A stretch of 64,000 nucleotides of DNA from Mercurialis annua (GCF_937616625.2 NC_065571.1:30237879-30301878); one strand, 5' to 3'. Positions 1 to 11,781 are shown, numbered from the stretch's first letter. Numbers and translations: made by a program. Notes: a model not told the origin generated them from the letters alone.

Positions 1-3000
1 AACAAATCCAAACGTTACAAAGTTACGGAAAAAAATATCCAAACTTTTCTCCTTTTTAGAGTTTAAGCCAAACATTTACAAACGTTACCGAACAAATCCA
101 AACGTTTCACCTTTTTAGCGGTTTAACCAAACGTTTAAAACATTACGAAACCAATCAAAACGTTTAAAATGTTATGAATTAAATCCTAACATTTCACCTT
201 TTTAGAAATTTAAGACAAATGTTTACAAACGTTATGAAACAAATCCAAACATTTCACCTTTTTAATGATCTAACCCAGACGTTTAAAACGTTACTAAACC
301 AATCCAAACCTTTAAAACGTTACGAAACAAATCTAAGCATTTCACCTTTTTAGCGATTTAAGCCAAACGTTTAAAACGTTACGAAACAAATCCTAACGTT
401 TCGCCTTTTTAGCGATTTAAGCCAAACGTTTAAAACGTAATGAAACAAATCCTAATGTTTCTCGTTTTTAGCGATTTAATCATAATGCTTAAAACGTTTT
501 GAAACAAATCCAAACATTTCCCCTTTTTAGAGATTTTAGTCAAACGTTTAAAATGTTTCGAAACAAGTCCAAACGTTTCCTCTTTTTAGTGAATTAAACC
601 AAACGTTTACAACGTTAAGAACAAATCCAAATATGTCATCTTTATAGCGATTTAAGCTAAACATTTACAAACATGACGAAACAAATATAAATGTTTCACC
701 TTTTTAGCGATTTAAGCCAAACGTTTAAAATGTTACGAAACCAAAAGTTTAGAACATTACGAAACAAATCCTAACTTTTAACTTTTTTAGTGATTTAAGC
801 CAAACGTTTAAAACATTACGAAAAAAATCCTAATGTTTCACCTTTTTAGCGATTTAAGCCAAACGTTTAAAACGCTACGAAACAAATCCTAACGTTTCTC
901 CTTTTTAGCGATTTAAGCCAAACATTTAAAACGTTTCGAAACAAATCCAAAGGTTTCACCTTTTTAGTGATTTAAGATAAATGTTTAAAACGTTACCAAA
1001 CAAATCCAAACATTTAAAATGCTACGAAAAAATTTCTAACGTTTCACCTTAATAGCGATTTAAGCCAAACTTTTAAAATGTTGCGAAACAAATTCTAATG
1101 TTTCAGCTTTTTAGCAATTTAAGCCAAAAGTGTAAAAAGTTACGAAACAAATCCAAACGTTTCACCTTTTTTGCGATTTAAGCCAAACGTTTTAAACTTT
1201 ACGAAATCAATCCAAATGTTTAAAACGTTATGCAAAAAATCCAAACGTTTCTCCTTTTTAGCGATTTAAGCCAAAGTTTATAAACATTACGAAACAAATC
1301 CAAATGTTTCACCTTTTTAGCGATTAAAGGCAAACGTTTAAAACGTTACTAAACCAATCCAAATATAACAAAACAAATCCAATCGTTACAAAACAAATCC
1401 AAACGTTTCACATTTTTATCAATTTAAGGCAAAACTTTAAAACGTTACGAAACTAATCCAAATGTTTAAAACGTAACGAAACAAATCCAAACATTTCACC
1501 TTTTTAGCGATTTAAGCCAAATGTTTACAAATGCTACGAAACAAATCCAAATATTTAAAACGTTGCGAAACAAATCCAAACATTTCAAAACGTTACGAAA
1601 CAAATCCACACATTTCATCTTTTTAGCGATTTAAGCCAGACGTTACCAAGCGTTATGAAAGAAATCTAAACGTTTCACTTTTTTAGCGATTTTAGCCAAA
1701 TAATATCATATGTTACGAAACAAATCCATACGTTTCACCTTATTAGCGATTTAAGCCAAACATTTAAAACGTCACTTAATCAATCCAAACATTTAAAACG
1801 TTATGAAATAAATCCAAACGTTTCACCTTATTAGCGATTTAAGCCATACGTTTAAAACGTTACGAAACAAATCCAAACATTTCACCTTTTTAGTGATTTA
1901 AACCAAACATTTACAAACATGACGAAACAAATCCTAACGTTTCACCTTTATAGTGATTTAAGCCAAACGTTTAAAACGCAACGAAACCAATCCAAACATT
2001 TAAAACACTACGAAAAAAATCCTAAAGTTTCACCTTTCTAGCGATTTAAGCCAAACGTTGAAAACGTTATCAAGAAAATCCTAACGTTTAATTGTTTTGG
2101 CGATTTAAGCCAAACGTTTAAAATGTTACGAAACAAATCCAAACGTTTCACCTTTTCAACAATATAAGCCAAACGTATAAAACATTTCGGAACAAATGCA
2201 AATGTTTCACCTCGTTAGCGGTTTAAGTCAAACGTTTAAAACATTACGAAACCAATTCAAATGTTTAAAACGTTATGAAACAAATCCTAACGTTTCACCT
2301 TTTTAGCGATTTAAACCAAACTTTTAAAGCGTTACAAAATAAATCCTTACATTTTACCTTTTTAGCGATTTAAGACAAACGTTTAAAACTTTACGAAACA
2401 AATCCTGAGGTTTCACCTTTTTAGCAATTTAAGACAAACGTTTAAAACCTTACGACACAAATCCGAATGTGTAAAACAATACTAAACAAATCCTAACGTT
2501 TCACCTTTTTAGCGATTCAAGCCAAACGTTTAAAACTTTACAAAATAAATCCTAACTTTTCACATTTTTAGCGATTTAAGCCAAAACATTTAAAATGTTA
2601 CGAAACAAATCCAAACGTTTCACCTTTTTAGCGATTTAAGCCAAACGTTTAAAATATTATGAAACAAATCCAACGTTTAAAATGAAACAAATCCTAACGT
2701 TTCACCTTTTTCGCGATCTAAGCCAAATGTTTAAAACGTTATAAAACAAATCCTAACGTTTCACCTTTTAGCGATTCAAGCAAAACGTTTAGAATTTTAC
2801 GAAACAAATCCAAACATTTAAAACGTTACGAAACAAATCCTAACATTCCATCTTTTTAGAGTTTAAAGCCAAATGATTACCAACGTTACGAAACAAATCC
2901 TAACATTTCATCTTTTTAGAGTTTAAAGCCAAACGATTACAAACGTTACGAAATAAATCCAAACGTTTCACCTTTTTATCAATTTAAGTCAAAAGTTTAC

Positions 3001-3678
3001 AAACGTCACGAAACAAATCCAAACGTTTCACATTTTTATCAATTTAAGCCAAATATTTAATACGTAATGAAACCAATCCAAACGTTTAAAACATTACGAT
3101 ACAAATCCAAGCGTTTCACCTCTTTAGCGATTTAAGCCAAATGTTTACAAACGTTACGAAACAAATCTAAATGTTTCACCTTTTTAGTGATTTAAGGCAA
3201 ACGTTTAAAACGTTGCGAAACCAATCCAAACGATTAAAAACGTTACGAAACAAATTCTAACGTTTCCTCTTTTTTAGTGATTTAAGCTAAACGTTTAAAA
3301 CGTTACGAAACAAATCCTAATGTTATGTCTTTTTAGAAATTTAAGCCAAATGTATAAAACCTTACGAAATAAATCCTAACTATTCCCTTTTTTAGCGATT
3401 AAAGCCAAATGTTTAAAACTTTTCGAAACAAATCCAAACGTGTCACCTTTTAGTGATTTAAGGCAATATTTTAAAACGCTACGAAACCAATCCAAACGTT
3501 TAAAACGTTACGAAATAAATCCAAACGAAGACTTATCGACAAAAAAATTGAAAACAAATTACGGGGTATTACAAAAACGTTACGAAACAAATCCTAATGT
3601 TTTAGCTTTTTAGCGATTTAAGCCGTTTTTCAAACGTTTCAAAATAAATTCAAATGTTTCACCTTTTTAGTGATTTAA
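1..3678. repeat. Satellite array, left block (about 60-bp monomer)
   Basis: Tandem AT-rich satellite. A typical monomer is 60 bp and can be read as gcgatttaagccaaacgttt, then aaaacgttacgaaacaaatc, then ctaacgtttcacctttttag. A longer version of about 89 bp carries an extra copy of the gaaaccaatccaaacgttta segment, so the array mixes 60- and 89-bp units. Each monomer holds two or three AACGTT palindromes. Copies diverge by scattered substitutions and small indels, as expected of an old, non-homogenised array. Short open frames here are not credible genes. The block is broken near 3527-3573 by a small LTR relic and ends where element C begins. Confidence 0.95.
3527..3573 (-). mobile_element. Relic of an LTR terminus inside the satellite
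   Basis: About 47 bp do not fit the satellite monomer. They end in cggggtattaca, the reverse complement of the TGTAATACCCCG start of the Tekay-like LTRs elsewhere in the window. Satellite resumes directly at aaaacgttacg. It looks like a short leftover of an LTR end. No other part of that element is visible nearby, so the history (deletion or template switch) is inferred. Confidence 0.6.
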
Positions 3679-4951
3679 TGTCACGACCCAATTTCATGAA
3701 TCGTGACCGGCGCTAGGTTTTGGGTATGGTCGTACCAAAACCCGTAGCAAGCCTCACGGAAACAATTAAACATATAAACCTGCAGAAAAACTGCTCGGGG
3801 GCAACAGAGACTCCAACCTAAGTCTAGCAATTTATATTAAAGTTCTAATATAAATAACTTAATACCTGAACTGCTCAACAGCATGCCTTATATATAAGAA
3901 TAAAATTATCCAGAGTAAAACATGCCAGTAATAATCTATCGGAAAAACTGACAATCCCAATGTGCAATAACCAAAGTAATACATAAACTAGTTCTACTGC
4001 GGTCTAAGAGTTCGAAAAACAGAGACTAGTTTAAATAACATAAAACCTCCGAGGAATCAAAAGAATCGGAGTGGACCAGCTTTCAAATCATAAACCTAGA
4101 AAATTTGGGAAAACAACGGGGTCAGATATATTGAGATGACTTCGCAATACTATTTACATTTATTAAGTTTAAAACCCTTAAATCAAAATATTTTTATACT
4201 AATATAATATGATTATGGAATAACAATATTGAAATGATCCCAGCGTAAGTATGACATAGCATACTGATTAAATCCAGAGTGGACGGGAACAAATCCTCGT
4301 CATATACCAACGTAAGCAAGACATTTGTCTGCCGAATCCCAGAGTACTTACCGGTGCACACAGTCTCGATACAAGCCTATCGAGTAGTTCGTTTTAATCC
4401 ATATCCATAATCGTATAAAACAGTTCAAAAGCATTTATAATACTAAAATAAATTGTGGTACTTAATAAAGCAGTAAATAGCACTACAAACTCACTGCTTG
4501 CTTATCCACATGAAACTTCGGCAAACAGCTAACCCTGGTTCGACTTCGGAGCACGAGTAGTGGAAGAGTCTAAAAATAAATCATAAGTTAAAATCACTCC
4601 AGCCCCTAACTCTAAGAATACTAGACACCACGTAAGACTAGCATAATTTATAAGTCAGATAAAATCACAGAAAAACACAATTCTCAAATAAATTATAATG
4701 CCGTAATAATTCAAGACTATTGAGTTCACACTTTAAATCCACTCCGAAAATATTATTAAAATAATATTTAAATGATAATTTAATTATATTCTTCAAATAA
4801 TGGTTTAGTCGAGTTTCTTCAAACTACCAAACTAAACCCACATGTCGGTGACCCAAGTCTAAACCGACCCAACTGATATTCCAGAATTATAAACCACAGT
4901 TTATAATTATAATTAAATAAAATATTAATTAATATCAAAACGGAACTCAAT
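3679..4951 (-). repeat. Element C 3' LTR, R/U5 side (interrupted)
   Basis: Begins tgtcacgaccca, the complement of the TGGGTCGTGACA LTR end. It keeps the family landmarks in order: the gctagg/accggcg block, the polymorphic tctactgcggtctaag site, and the cggggtcagatat block. It ends where the element A LTR begins, at a position equivalent to about 26466 in the LTR at 25166-28197. No gene is present; the small open frames are incidental. Confidence 0.8.
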
Positions 4952-5116
4952 TGTAATACCCCGTGTTTTCCGTTCGTGTTTCCGTTAGTTTTTGATCGTT
5001 TCGTCATTTGTATCTCGCGTGTTTGGGCTCGTTTAGTCTTTTTCTGAAGATTGGATTCGGATGCCCATCATCGTCGGGCTCGACGCCCATTTCGGGCCCT
5101 TTCCTATTTCTTTACC

Positions 5117-5222
5117 TGCAGGGCGCGACGGAAGGCGCGACAGGGCTGGCGCGCCTCGCGTCGCGCCCTCATTAAAAAATTTGTGGCAGGCGCGATGGGC
5201 GACGTGCCTGCCATCGCGCCCC
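5117..5222 (+). promoter_or_regulatory. GC-rich palindrome cluster in element A U3
   Basis: Dense inverted repeats: gggcgcgac pairs with gtcgcgccc, and ggcgcgatgg pairs with ccatcgcgcc; ggcgcgcc is a perfect palindrome. The cluster is CpG-rich in an otherwise AT-rich LTR and lies just upstream of the TATA box. Its function is unknown; the position suggests a promoter or silencing role. Confidence 0.6.
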
Positions 5223-5240
5223 GCTGCTGAATTTTTGCGT

Positions 5241-5260
5241 GGGGTCTATAAATAGACCCC
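5241..5260 (+). promoter_or_regulatory. TATA box within a perfect inverted repeat
   Basis: TATAAATA at 5247-5254 lies in the middle of an inverted repeat with arms GGGGTCTAT and ATAGACCCC, loop AA. It sits about 295 bp from the LTR start, a plausible place for the U3 promoter. Transcription would be expected to start about 30 bp downstream (inference). Confidence 0.6.
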
Positions 5261-6958
5261 ATAATTCGACCAATTCTTTTTTTAGCTCGTTTGTGGAAAC
5301 CCTAGCCGACGTATTCAAAGAGAAACCTTCTCTTAACAGTCCCCATCTCCAATCATCAACTCTTTCATTCATTTGCTTTCGATTCTAGTTCGGTAAGTGC
5401 TGAATTGGTTTCGTTCATTATATCGTCAAATACGGTTTTTGATTTCGTATCTTACTGTTAGGCTTTAATTCGATTGTTCTTTGACGGTTCGCATCCACTC
5501 GACGATCTCTTCGAATCTCACGTATTGAAATCGATAAAGGTACGTAAAGATTACTCTGTTCATTGCCGTTCCGTTTTGCCGTTTCTAATATAACTTGCTG
5601 CCATTCTTTGGATTGTTGCTGCTGTTCTTGTTATTGGTTATTACTGCCATTCTTATGTGTAAATCATGTTACAGATTAGATCGTTTCATCGCCGTTTCGA
5701 TTCCGCCTTGTAAATGTTATATCGATGCCATGTTCATGAGTTTTGCCGAATGTATGTTGTGCCATAGCTCTATTCTAGTTGCTGTGTTATCTTAATATCG
5801 TTATCACCATTCTCCTTATGATCTAAACTTGTGATTATCGATTGGCTTTGATAATAGTTTTACATGTTGCTGTAATTGGATTTGAATTGGCAAGTTTGCA
5901 TAGTTGCTTTGTTTAGATGGCAGGAGCTTGGTTTTATAATATGAATTGTAGGAGATGGTTAAATGGCTAGTATGATTGTCATTTTTGTTTGTTTAAATAC
6001 TTTGAATCCCTTAAGTTGTTTGACTATAGTTTTAGTTTTCGATAATAACGTTTGTATTTGTTTCAATTTTAAATAGACAATTTGAATACGTTAAATATTT
6101 TATAACTTAAATTAATATAATTACTCGGGTAATTATATTTAATTTTAATGGAAATGTCAATTTGGCTAATTTGCAGTTTAGCCCCTAAGGTTTTTAAAAA
6201 CTTATTTAACTTAAGTTTTTATCAATTGGATAAACTTTTCAACTTTTGTTTGAGTTATAAGTTAGTAAATTGAGAACGAATAATTAAATTGTTTTCGAAT
6301 ATCAAATTGGCTAAATTACAATTTAGCCCCTGAACTTTTATAAACTTAAAATGGTTTAGTTTTAGTTGTAACTTGGGTTAATTGGATTTGAAGTTATTGA
6401 ATTCTATTTCAAAATAGATAATTATTTTATCAAATATTTAATTTATAAATTCGGGTTTATAAATTTAAGTGGGAAGAAGCTTGGTAGTCTTAATAACTCG
6501 GCTGACTCACTGATATGGATTTTAACTCGAATCATTTTAAATATGTTTATGTGATTTGTAAGTTGGGTTATATTTGGAATGAATTTAATATAAGTGTTTA
6601 TTTAAATGTGGCTCGATATTGTATAGTGCTAGTCCTATGTGGTGTCTAGTACTCTTTAGAGTTAGGGTCTGATTTTAATTATAATGTTAATATTTTATTT
6701 AGACCCGTCGACTGTTCGTACTTCAGAGGCGAACCAAAGTTAGGTGCTTGTCAGGATCACGTGGATTTAGCAAGCAGTGAGTTTATATCTCTATTTAACT
6801 CTTTATTAAGCAAATGTTATATTTTGTATATATATATATATGTATAAACAGCTTTTGAACTGTTTTCGGCATTATGGATTTGATTTGGAACGTGCTACTC
6901 GATGGGCATCATCAGGACTGCGTGCGCACCGGTAATGATTATGGTATTGAGGTAGGTT

Positions 6959-7061
6959 TGAGATACGTCTCACCTTAGTGAGAGCACCGGTGGAAGATAC
7001 ATCTCCTGGGCTCACTATTTATTAAGTGATAGTCGGGGATCGGTTATTGAGATACGTCTCA
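6959..7061 (+). repeat. Three hairpin repeats in element A LTR
   Basis: Three related short inverted repeats occur at 6959-6972, 6993-7006 and 7048-7061; the first and third read TGAGATACGTCTCA and the middle one is a variant. They occupy the same LTR position as the 40-bp minisatellite of element D and the triplicated motif of element F, upstream of the ctgacccc block. Confidence 0.6.
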
Positions 7062-7679
7062 CCGACACGACAATGGATTTAGAATTGTGGTTTAGGGTTT
7101 CATTGATAATCCATAATGAAAATGTTTTATTAAACGTTTTAAAGGTTTTTAACTTAATAAATGTAAATGCTTATATACACTCTACTCAGTAAATCTGACC
7201 CCGTTGTTTTCCCAAATTTTCCAGGTTTATGATTTGAGCATTGGTCGATCTCCGTTTCTTCATTCTCGGAGGTTCTTTATTTTATTTTCAGAATAAAAGA
7301 GTTGAACTTTTTTAAACTCTTCGACCGCAGTAGTAGTATTAGATTATTTATGATTTAGTCTTTTATTATATTTTTAGACTGTTGTTTGTTGGGGATTACT
7401 TTATCGCTTTTGGCATGATTACAGTATTTATGGTATTTATATTATATTACCATACTGTTGGAGTTATAATTTCAGATAAGTATACTTTGAATATATGTTG
7501 CATATTGTGCTGCTAGACTAGGCTGAAGTCTCGGTTGCCCCCGAGCATGTGGTTTTCTGCAGGTACATTGTTTTAAATGATATAAGTTGGTTATCCGCAA
7601 TGCTAGCTACGGGTTTTGGTACAACCATACCCATACCCTAGCGCCGGTCACGATTCATAAAAATGGGTCGTGACAAACT

Positions 7680-7686
7680 TGGTATC
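7680..7686 (+). other. Degenerate primer-binding site, element A
   Basis: TGGTATC follows the LTR end after four bases, matching the first seven bases of a plant initiator tRNA-Met primer site (TGGTATCAGAGC). The rest is replaced by ttttaat, so the site has decayed. The following leader (7687-8009) holds the conserved cctaggaactactgcgg motif and nothing else recognisable. Confidence 0.65.
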
Positions 7687-7744
7687 TTTTAATTGTTAAG
7701 TGTTTAATTGTTTTGGCATGTTAAATGGTTAACTTGTCCTAGGA

Positions 7745-7754
7745 ACTACTGCGG
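7745..7754 (+). other. Leader motif complementary to LTR site 7325-7334
   Basis: ACTACTGCGG in the leader is the exact complement of CCGCAGTAGT in the same element's LTR about 410 nt upstream. The same pair exists in F, and with a compensatory change in B and D. A long-range RNA stem in the genomic transcript is inferred. Confidence 0.5.
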
Positions 7755-8009
7755 AATTAGGATTCGAGTCTTGTCTTTGAAACGTCATCTTTTGTTTTCA
7801 AAACTTTCTGCCTATACCTATAGGAATGTCGTGAGTCAATTATGTATGTTAATTGCTGTATTGCTTGATATATTGTTATTTTCACTTACGTTAATAAATT
7901 TTTATCGTTGTTGATTTCTCGGGAAATCTTAATTGGTGCTTGCTTTGTTTCATGCTTGGGTATGAAATTTGTTGTATTATTTAAAATTGTTCTTGTTTCA
8001 TTCATAGGA

Positions 8010-8960
8010 ATGAATACTTGTACTCGCGCTGCGGCTCAGCAAAATGCTGAGGCTGATGATGCGATCTCTATGGAGGTGGACCAGAATGAACCAGAGGTTC
8101 GAGCTGGTGGAGGACAAGCAGGCAGAGGCCCTGCTGGTCGGGGTCGAGCTGGTCGAGGTCGAGGTGGCCGAGGTCAAGCTGGTCGAGGTTAAGCTGGCAG
8201 AGGTAGAGGCAGGGGTATAGGACGCGGTGCTGCAGGAGGTGCTCAGGCACCAGGTGTGGCACAACCTGAGTTGGATGATTTTGACTTCAACACTTTTCTG
8301 GCTGGAGTTGCTGCTTTACAACTCAACCAGGTTCAGCTGCAAGCGGGACAAGGCGCTTTGCAGGATCAGTATGCGGTTTTGGGTCAGATTGCTCAGCAAC
8401 AGCAACCACAGGCTGGTGGTGCAGTAGTTGGTGGTGTCGGATCCACTGACAGGGATCTGGTATTGGCTTACATGAGGCTGAAGCCAACTGAGTTTGACGG
8501 TTCTAGAGACGCGCTGGATTTTCTGGAGGAGGTTGAGCAGAATGCTCGGTGACTACAGGCTACTGAGCGTCAGACCGTCGTTCTAGTCGAGATGTCCATG
8601 AAGAGTTCAGCTGGGGAGGTGCTAGTTTTCCTTTCTGCCAGAATTGCAGACGTCGACATCCAGGCGAGTGTCGTTTAGCACCAGGGGGTTGTTTTACTTG
8701 TGGCCAGCCGGGACACTTTGCGAGAGAGTGTCAGGCATCTGGGCAGCAGATGTCGGCGGCTAGCGTTGCTCAGCCATCCTATCAGAGTCAGAGACCAGTG
8801 TTCTCTGCACCAGCAGGGTTTTCTCAACCTGCTGCTTCTTTTGGTGGCCAGGGGCCGAGGTTCTGGAGGGCGTGGTTTTGGAGGCCGTGGAAATGGCGGT
8901 AGAGGTTCTAGCAGCTATGGAACTGGACAAAGCTCTCAGCAGCAGAGTTAGGGTCAGGCC
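8010..8960 (+). pseudogene. gag: Decayed gag of element A
   Basis: Gag forms the retrotransposon particle and binds the RNA. The start ATG at 8010 opens a protein with an acidic N-terminus (DDAISMEVDQN) followed by a Gly/Arg/Ala-rich repeat region, as in element F. A stop (TAA near 8190) cuts the repeat region and another (TGA near 8550) follows the FDGSRDALDFLEE capsid-like segment. Compared with the F gag, most of the capsid region is deleted after the VEMSMK motif near 8602. The nucleic-acid-binding end survives from 8636: CQNCRRRHPGEC, then CFTCGQPGHFAREC, two zinc knuckles. A frame shift near 8850 and a TAG near 8948 break the link to pol. Non-functional. Confidence 0.8.
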
Positions 8961-8972
8961 AGAATTTTCGCC

Positions 8973-10330
8973 TTGACTCCTCAGGATGCTCACGCATCTA
9001 ACGCAGTGGTGCAAGGTACTATTCAGATTGCCTTTGTAGATGCTTTAGTTTTATTTGATGCGGGTGCAACCCATTCTTTTGTGTCTACGTGTTTTGCTGC
9101 TAAGTTGGGTGTAACACCAACAAGTCTGTGTGAACCTCTATCTGTTTCAACTCCTTTTTCTAACTGTGTGGTGGTGGACGTTGTGTATCCATCGTGTTCC
9201 GTGGTTATCCATGGAAGAGACTTGCGTGCTGATTTAGTTGTTTTGGATGTTCTCTCATTTGACGTGATTTTGGGGATGGATTGGCTGGCACGCCATTATG
9301 CTTCGATCGACTGTCGAGGGAAGTCGGTTGAGTTTCGGATTCCAGGTAATCTACCCTTTTCTTTTCAAGGGGAAAAGGCGGAGACACCGAAGAATCTGAT
9401 TTCTGCGATCAAGGAAAAGCAGATGATGAGTAAGGGTTGTCAAGCTTTCTTTGCCGTGGTTCGAGATATGGATGCTGAGGTGGGCAGCATGAACACTGTC
9501 CCTATAGTGAATGAGTTCACTGACGTTTTTCCAGAGGAGTTGCCTGGATTACCACCTGATCGGGATATCGAGTTTTGCATTAACGTTGTTCCTGGAACTG
9601 GTCCGATTTCGATACCGCGGTATCAGATGGCTCCTGCTGAGCTGAAGGAGTTGAAGGAGCAGTTACAAGAACTTTTGGACAGTGGCTTCATCAGACCGAG
9701 TACTTCTCTGTGGGGCGCTCCAGTTCTGTTTGTTAAGAAGAAAGATGGTTCCTTTCGGCTTTGTATAGATTACAGGCAGTTGAATAAGGCTACCATCAAG
9801 AACATATATCCTCTTCCTCGCATCGACGACTTGTTTGATCAGTTGCAGGGTGCGAAGTGCTTTTCCAAGATTGACTTGAGATCCTGGTATCATCAACTTC
9901 GGATTCGGGATGTCGATGTGCCTAAGACTGCTTTCAAAACGCGTTATGGGCATTTCGAGTTTCTAGTCATGTCGTTTGGATTGACTAACGCACCAGCAGC
10001 ATTTATGGATATGATGAATCGGGTTTTCAAGCCGTTTTTGGATCAGTTTGTTATCGTCTTCATTGATGACATCCTGATTTATTCTCGTAGTGAGGAGGAG
10101 CATGCTTATCACTTGAGGACTATACTACAGACCTTGCGAGGGCGTCAGTCGTATGCTAAGTTCTCAAAGTGAGAGTTTTGGCTGGAATAGGTTACCTTCT
10201 TAGGACACGTGGTGTCGAAGGATGGGATCAAGGTTGATCCGAAGAAGATAGAGGCGGTTATGGATTGGCAGAGGCCGAGGTCAGTTACCGAGATCAGGAG
10301 TTTTCTTGGGTTAGCTGGCTACTACCGTTG
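8973..10330 (+). pseudogene. pol: Partial pol of element A: protease and reverse transcriptase
   Basis: The polyprotein would process Gag-Pol and copy the RNA. The retroviral-type aspartic protease is marked by [11 protein letters not shown], early in the fragment. Reverse transcriptase follows, with the conserved segments [26 protein letters not shown] (usually RSGYHQL), [12 protein letters not shown] and the catalytic FIDDILIYS. Two in-frame stops, TGA at 10170 and TAG near 10188, lie after YAKFSK. Homology continues through [16 protein letters not shown] and FLGLAGYYR, then ends abruptly at 10330 in unrelated LTR sequence. RNase H and integrase are gone. The upstream frame is continuous with the Gag zinc-knuckle end apart from the breaks noted there. 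Confidence 0.88.
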
Positions 10331-11661
10331 TATCTTAAGGACCATTCATGTCTTTTCTCCACCACTACCAACCATTCATAACAAATTCAACATCTCATTC
10401 CCAGAATATACCCGCCAACCAATTTATCTTCAACAATTCAAATTTCAAAAACCATATACTTGAACCTTTAACTTTCAATTAACAAATACTCACCATTCTT
10501 AATCAAACCAACTAAACAATATCTTACTTAACACCCATCATAACACTATAAACTGAAACTAATAAACATGGCAGTGACAGCAAAAAGAAAGCAACTTAAA
10601 ACCCATAACAATAAACGTAAAATCGATGGGAAAAATACAAGTTAAGGTTAAATGATTAACAACTAACATTCAAAAGATTATAATCCCTTAAATAACAGAA
10701 TCATAGCCAAAGGAAATAAAAGAGATTTGGCAGCAACAATTATAAACGTTCATAGTCAAATACAAAACAAAACGGTGAAATGGCTGCGATTATAATGGGA
10801 TTAATAACGTACCGTTTGGCAAATTCAAGATAGGGAATCGTAGAGGAACGAGTCTACTAACGCGGAAAAGTAACGGACCTGGATTCGATCTCCAAACGGC
10901 TGCGAATGGATTGAAAAAATCGAAAGTACCGTTTTAGAATCGAAATAACAATAACTTATAAATGGTAATACGGATGCAGCTAATACGAGAAATATAATGT
11001 ACCGTTTTATGAAAACTAAGTTCGGACTTGTAGAGGGCTGATTCTTTAATCTCAAGAATCAAACGGAATGAATTTGATGTTGAAACGAGTAAGAATGAAT
11101 CAGAATACGCAAGTGTCGTTTTCAGCTAAAAAAATAGAATTTTGTAACTTGAAGCTTAATTATTTACACAGCGATTTGGCGATGATATTATGAAGAATCT
11201 GAGAATGAAAGAGCGGCTAGGGTTTGATGAAAGTTTGAGGAAAAGATTAGGGTTTAGAAAACAATTTAATTAGTGCAGGAATCCAGGTGAAATAGGTTAT
11301 CAGAGAGGAGAAAAATAAGGGCTAAGTGAGCCCTGAAATCCCACGCTGGTCTCGAACGAGACCAGCTGAAAATTGGAAGGGTCTCGTTCGAGACCTGATG
11401 GTCTCGAACGAGACCACAGCACCTTTTCACAGGTCTCGTTCGAGACCTGTGAATCAAAGGGACAGTTCTCGAACGAGACCTGTCCATTTCAGCAATGTAC
11501 AATGGGTCAACCAACTTGGTTGACCCACAACTTGGTTGGACCACCCAACGGAACCAACAAACAAAATAAACAACCCTCAAATCAAACCAACTATTCGCAA
11601 ACGAAACAAATACTATCGGAAATTATCAGAATTTTTCTTAAATTTTTTACGGGGTATTACA
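10331..11661 (-). repeat. Element C 3' LTR, U3 side (interrupted)
   Basis: Ends cggggtattaca at 11661, the complement of the LTR start TGTAATACCCCG. It follows the polypurine tract of element C on the minus strand. It aligns in outline with the outer part of the 25166-28197 LTR, including a palindrome cluster built on GGTCTCG and CGAGACC. The left end is truncated at the junction with element A. No gene is seen. Confidence 0.8.
11340..11527 (-). promoter_or_regulatory. Palindrome cluster in element C U3
   Basis: Repeated GGTCTCGAACGAGACC and GGTCTCGTTCGAGACC palindromes, four or five copies, are followed by a longer palindrome at 11503-11527 with arms TGGGTCAACCAA and TTGGTTGACCCA around one base. 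It lies roughly 135-320 bp from the LTR start, matching the cluster in F. Confidence 0.65.
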
Positions 11662-11698
11662 TTCTCCTCAACTAATTTAAAAATTCGTCCTCGAATTT
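11662..11698 (-). other. Polypurine tract and adjacent inverted repeat, element C
   Basis: On the minus strand AGTTGAGGAGAA (11662-11673) directly precedes the LTR start and is the plus-strand primer site. Just upstream, AAATTCGAGGACGAATTT (11681-11698) is an inverted repeat with 7-base arms. The pair occurs in B, D and F too. Confidence 0.75.
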
Positions 11699-11781
11699 AA
11701 TCACAAAAACACATAGCACAAAAACTAACACAAAACACAAGTAAAACTCGAAAAAAATCAAAAAACGATTGATTTCGTACC

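Larger units (their letters stand above)
4952..7675 (+). repeat. Element A 5' LTR (2,724 bp)
   Basis: Starts TGTAATACCCCG and ends GGGTCGTGACA, the termini shared by all LTRs in the window. From left to right it holds a GC-rich palindrome cluster, a TATA box inside an inverted repeat, an AT-rich stretch, three hairpin repeats, a block around ctgaccccgttgttttccca, the ccgcagtagt site and the ctagcgccggt terminal block. With no second LTR an insertion age cannot be estimated. Confidence 0.9.
4952..10330 (+). mobile_element. Element A: truncated Tekay-like Ty3/gypsy element
   Basis: Plus-strand element made of a complete 5' LTR, a degenerate primer-binding site, a decayed gag, protease and most of reverse transcriptase. 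The sequence leaves element A inside the LAGYYR motif after reverse transcriptase and enters element C LTR sequence. RNase H, integrase, polypurine tract and 3' LTR are absent. The flanking C LTR also lacks about 400 bp, so one deletion probably removed the 3' half of A together with adjacent C sequence. The remaining frames contain several stops and shifts, so this copy is inactive. Confidence 0.85.

Noticed and set aside
1..3678. Telomere-like or rDNA spacer repeat
   Set aside because: The monomer has no TTTAGGG-type unit and no rRNA sequence; cctttttag only partly resembles a telomere word.
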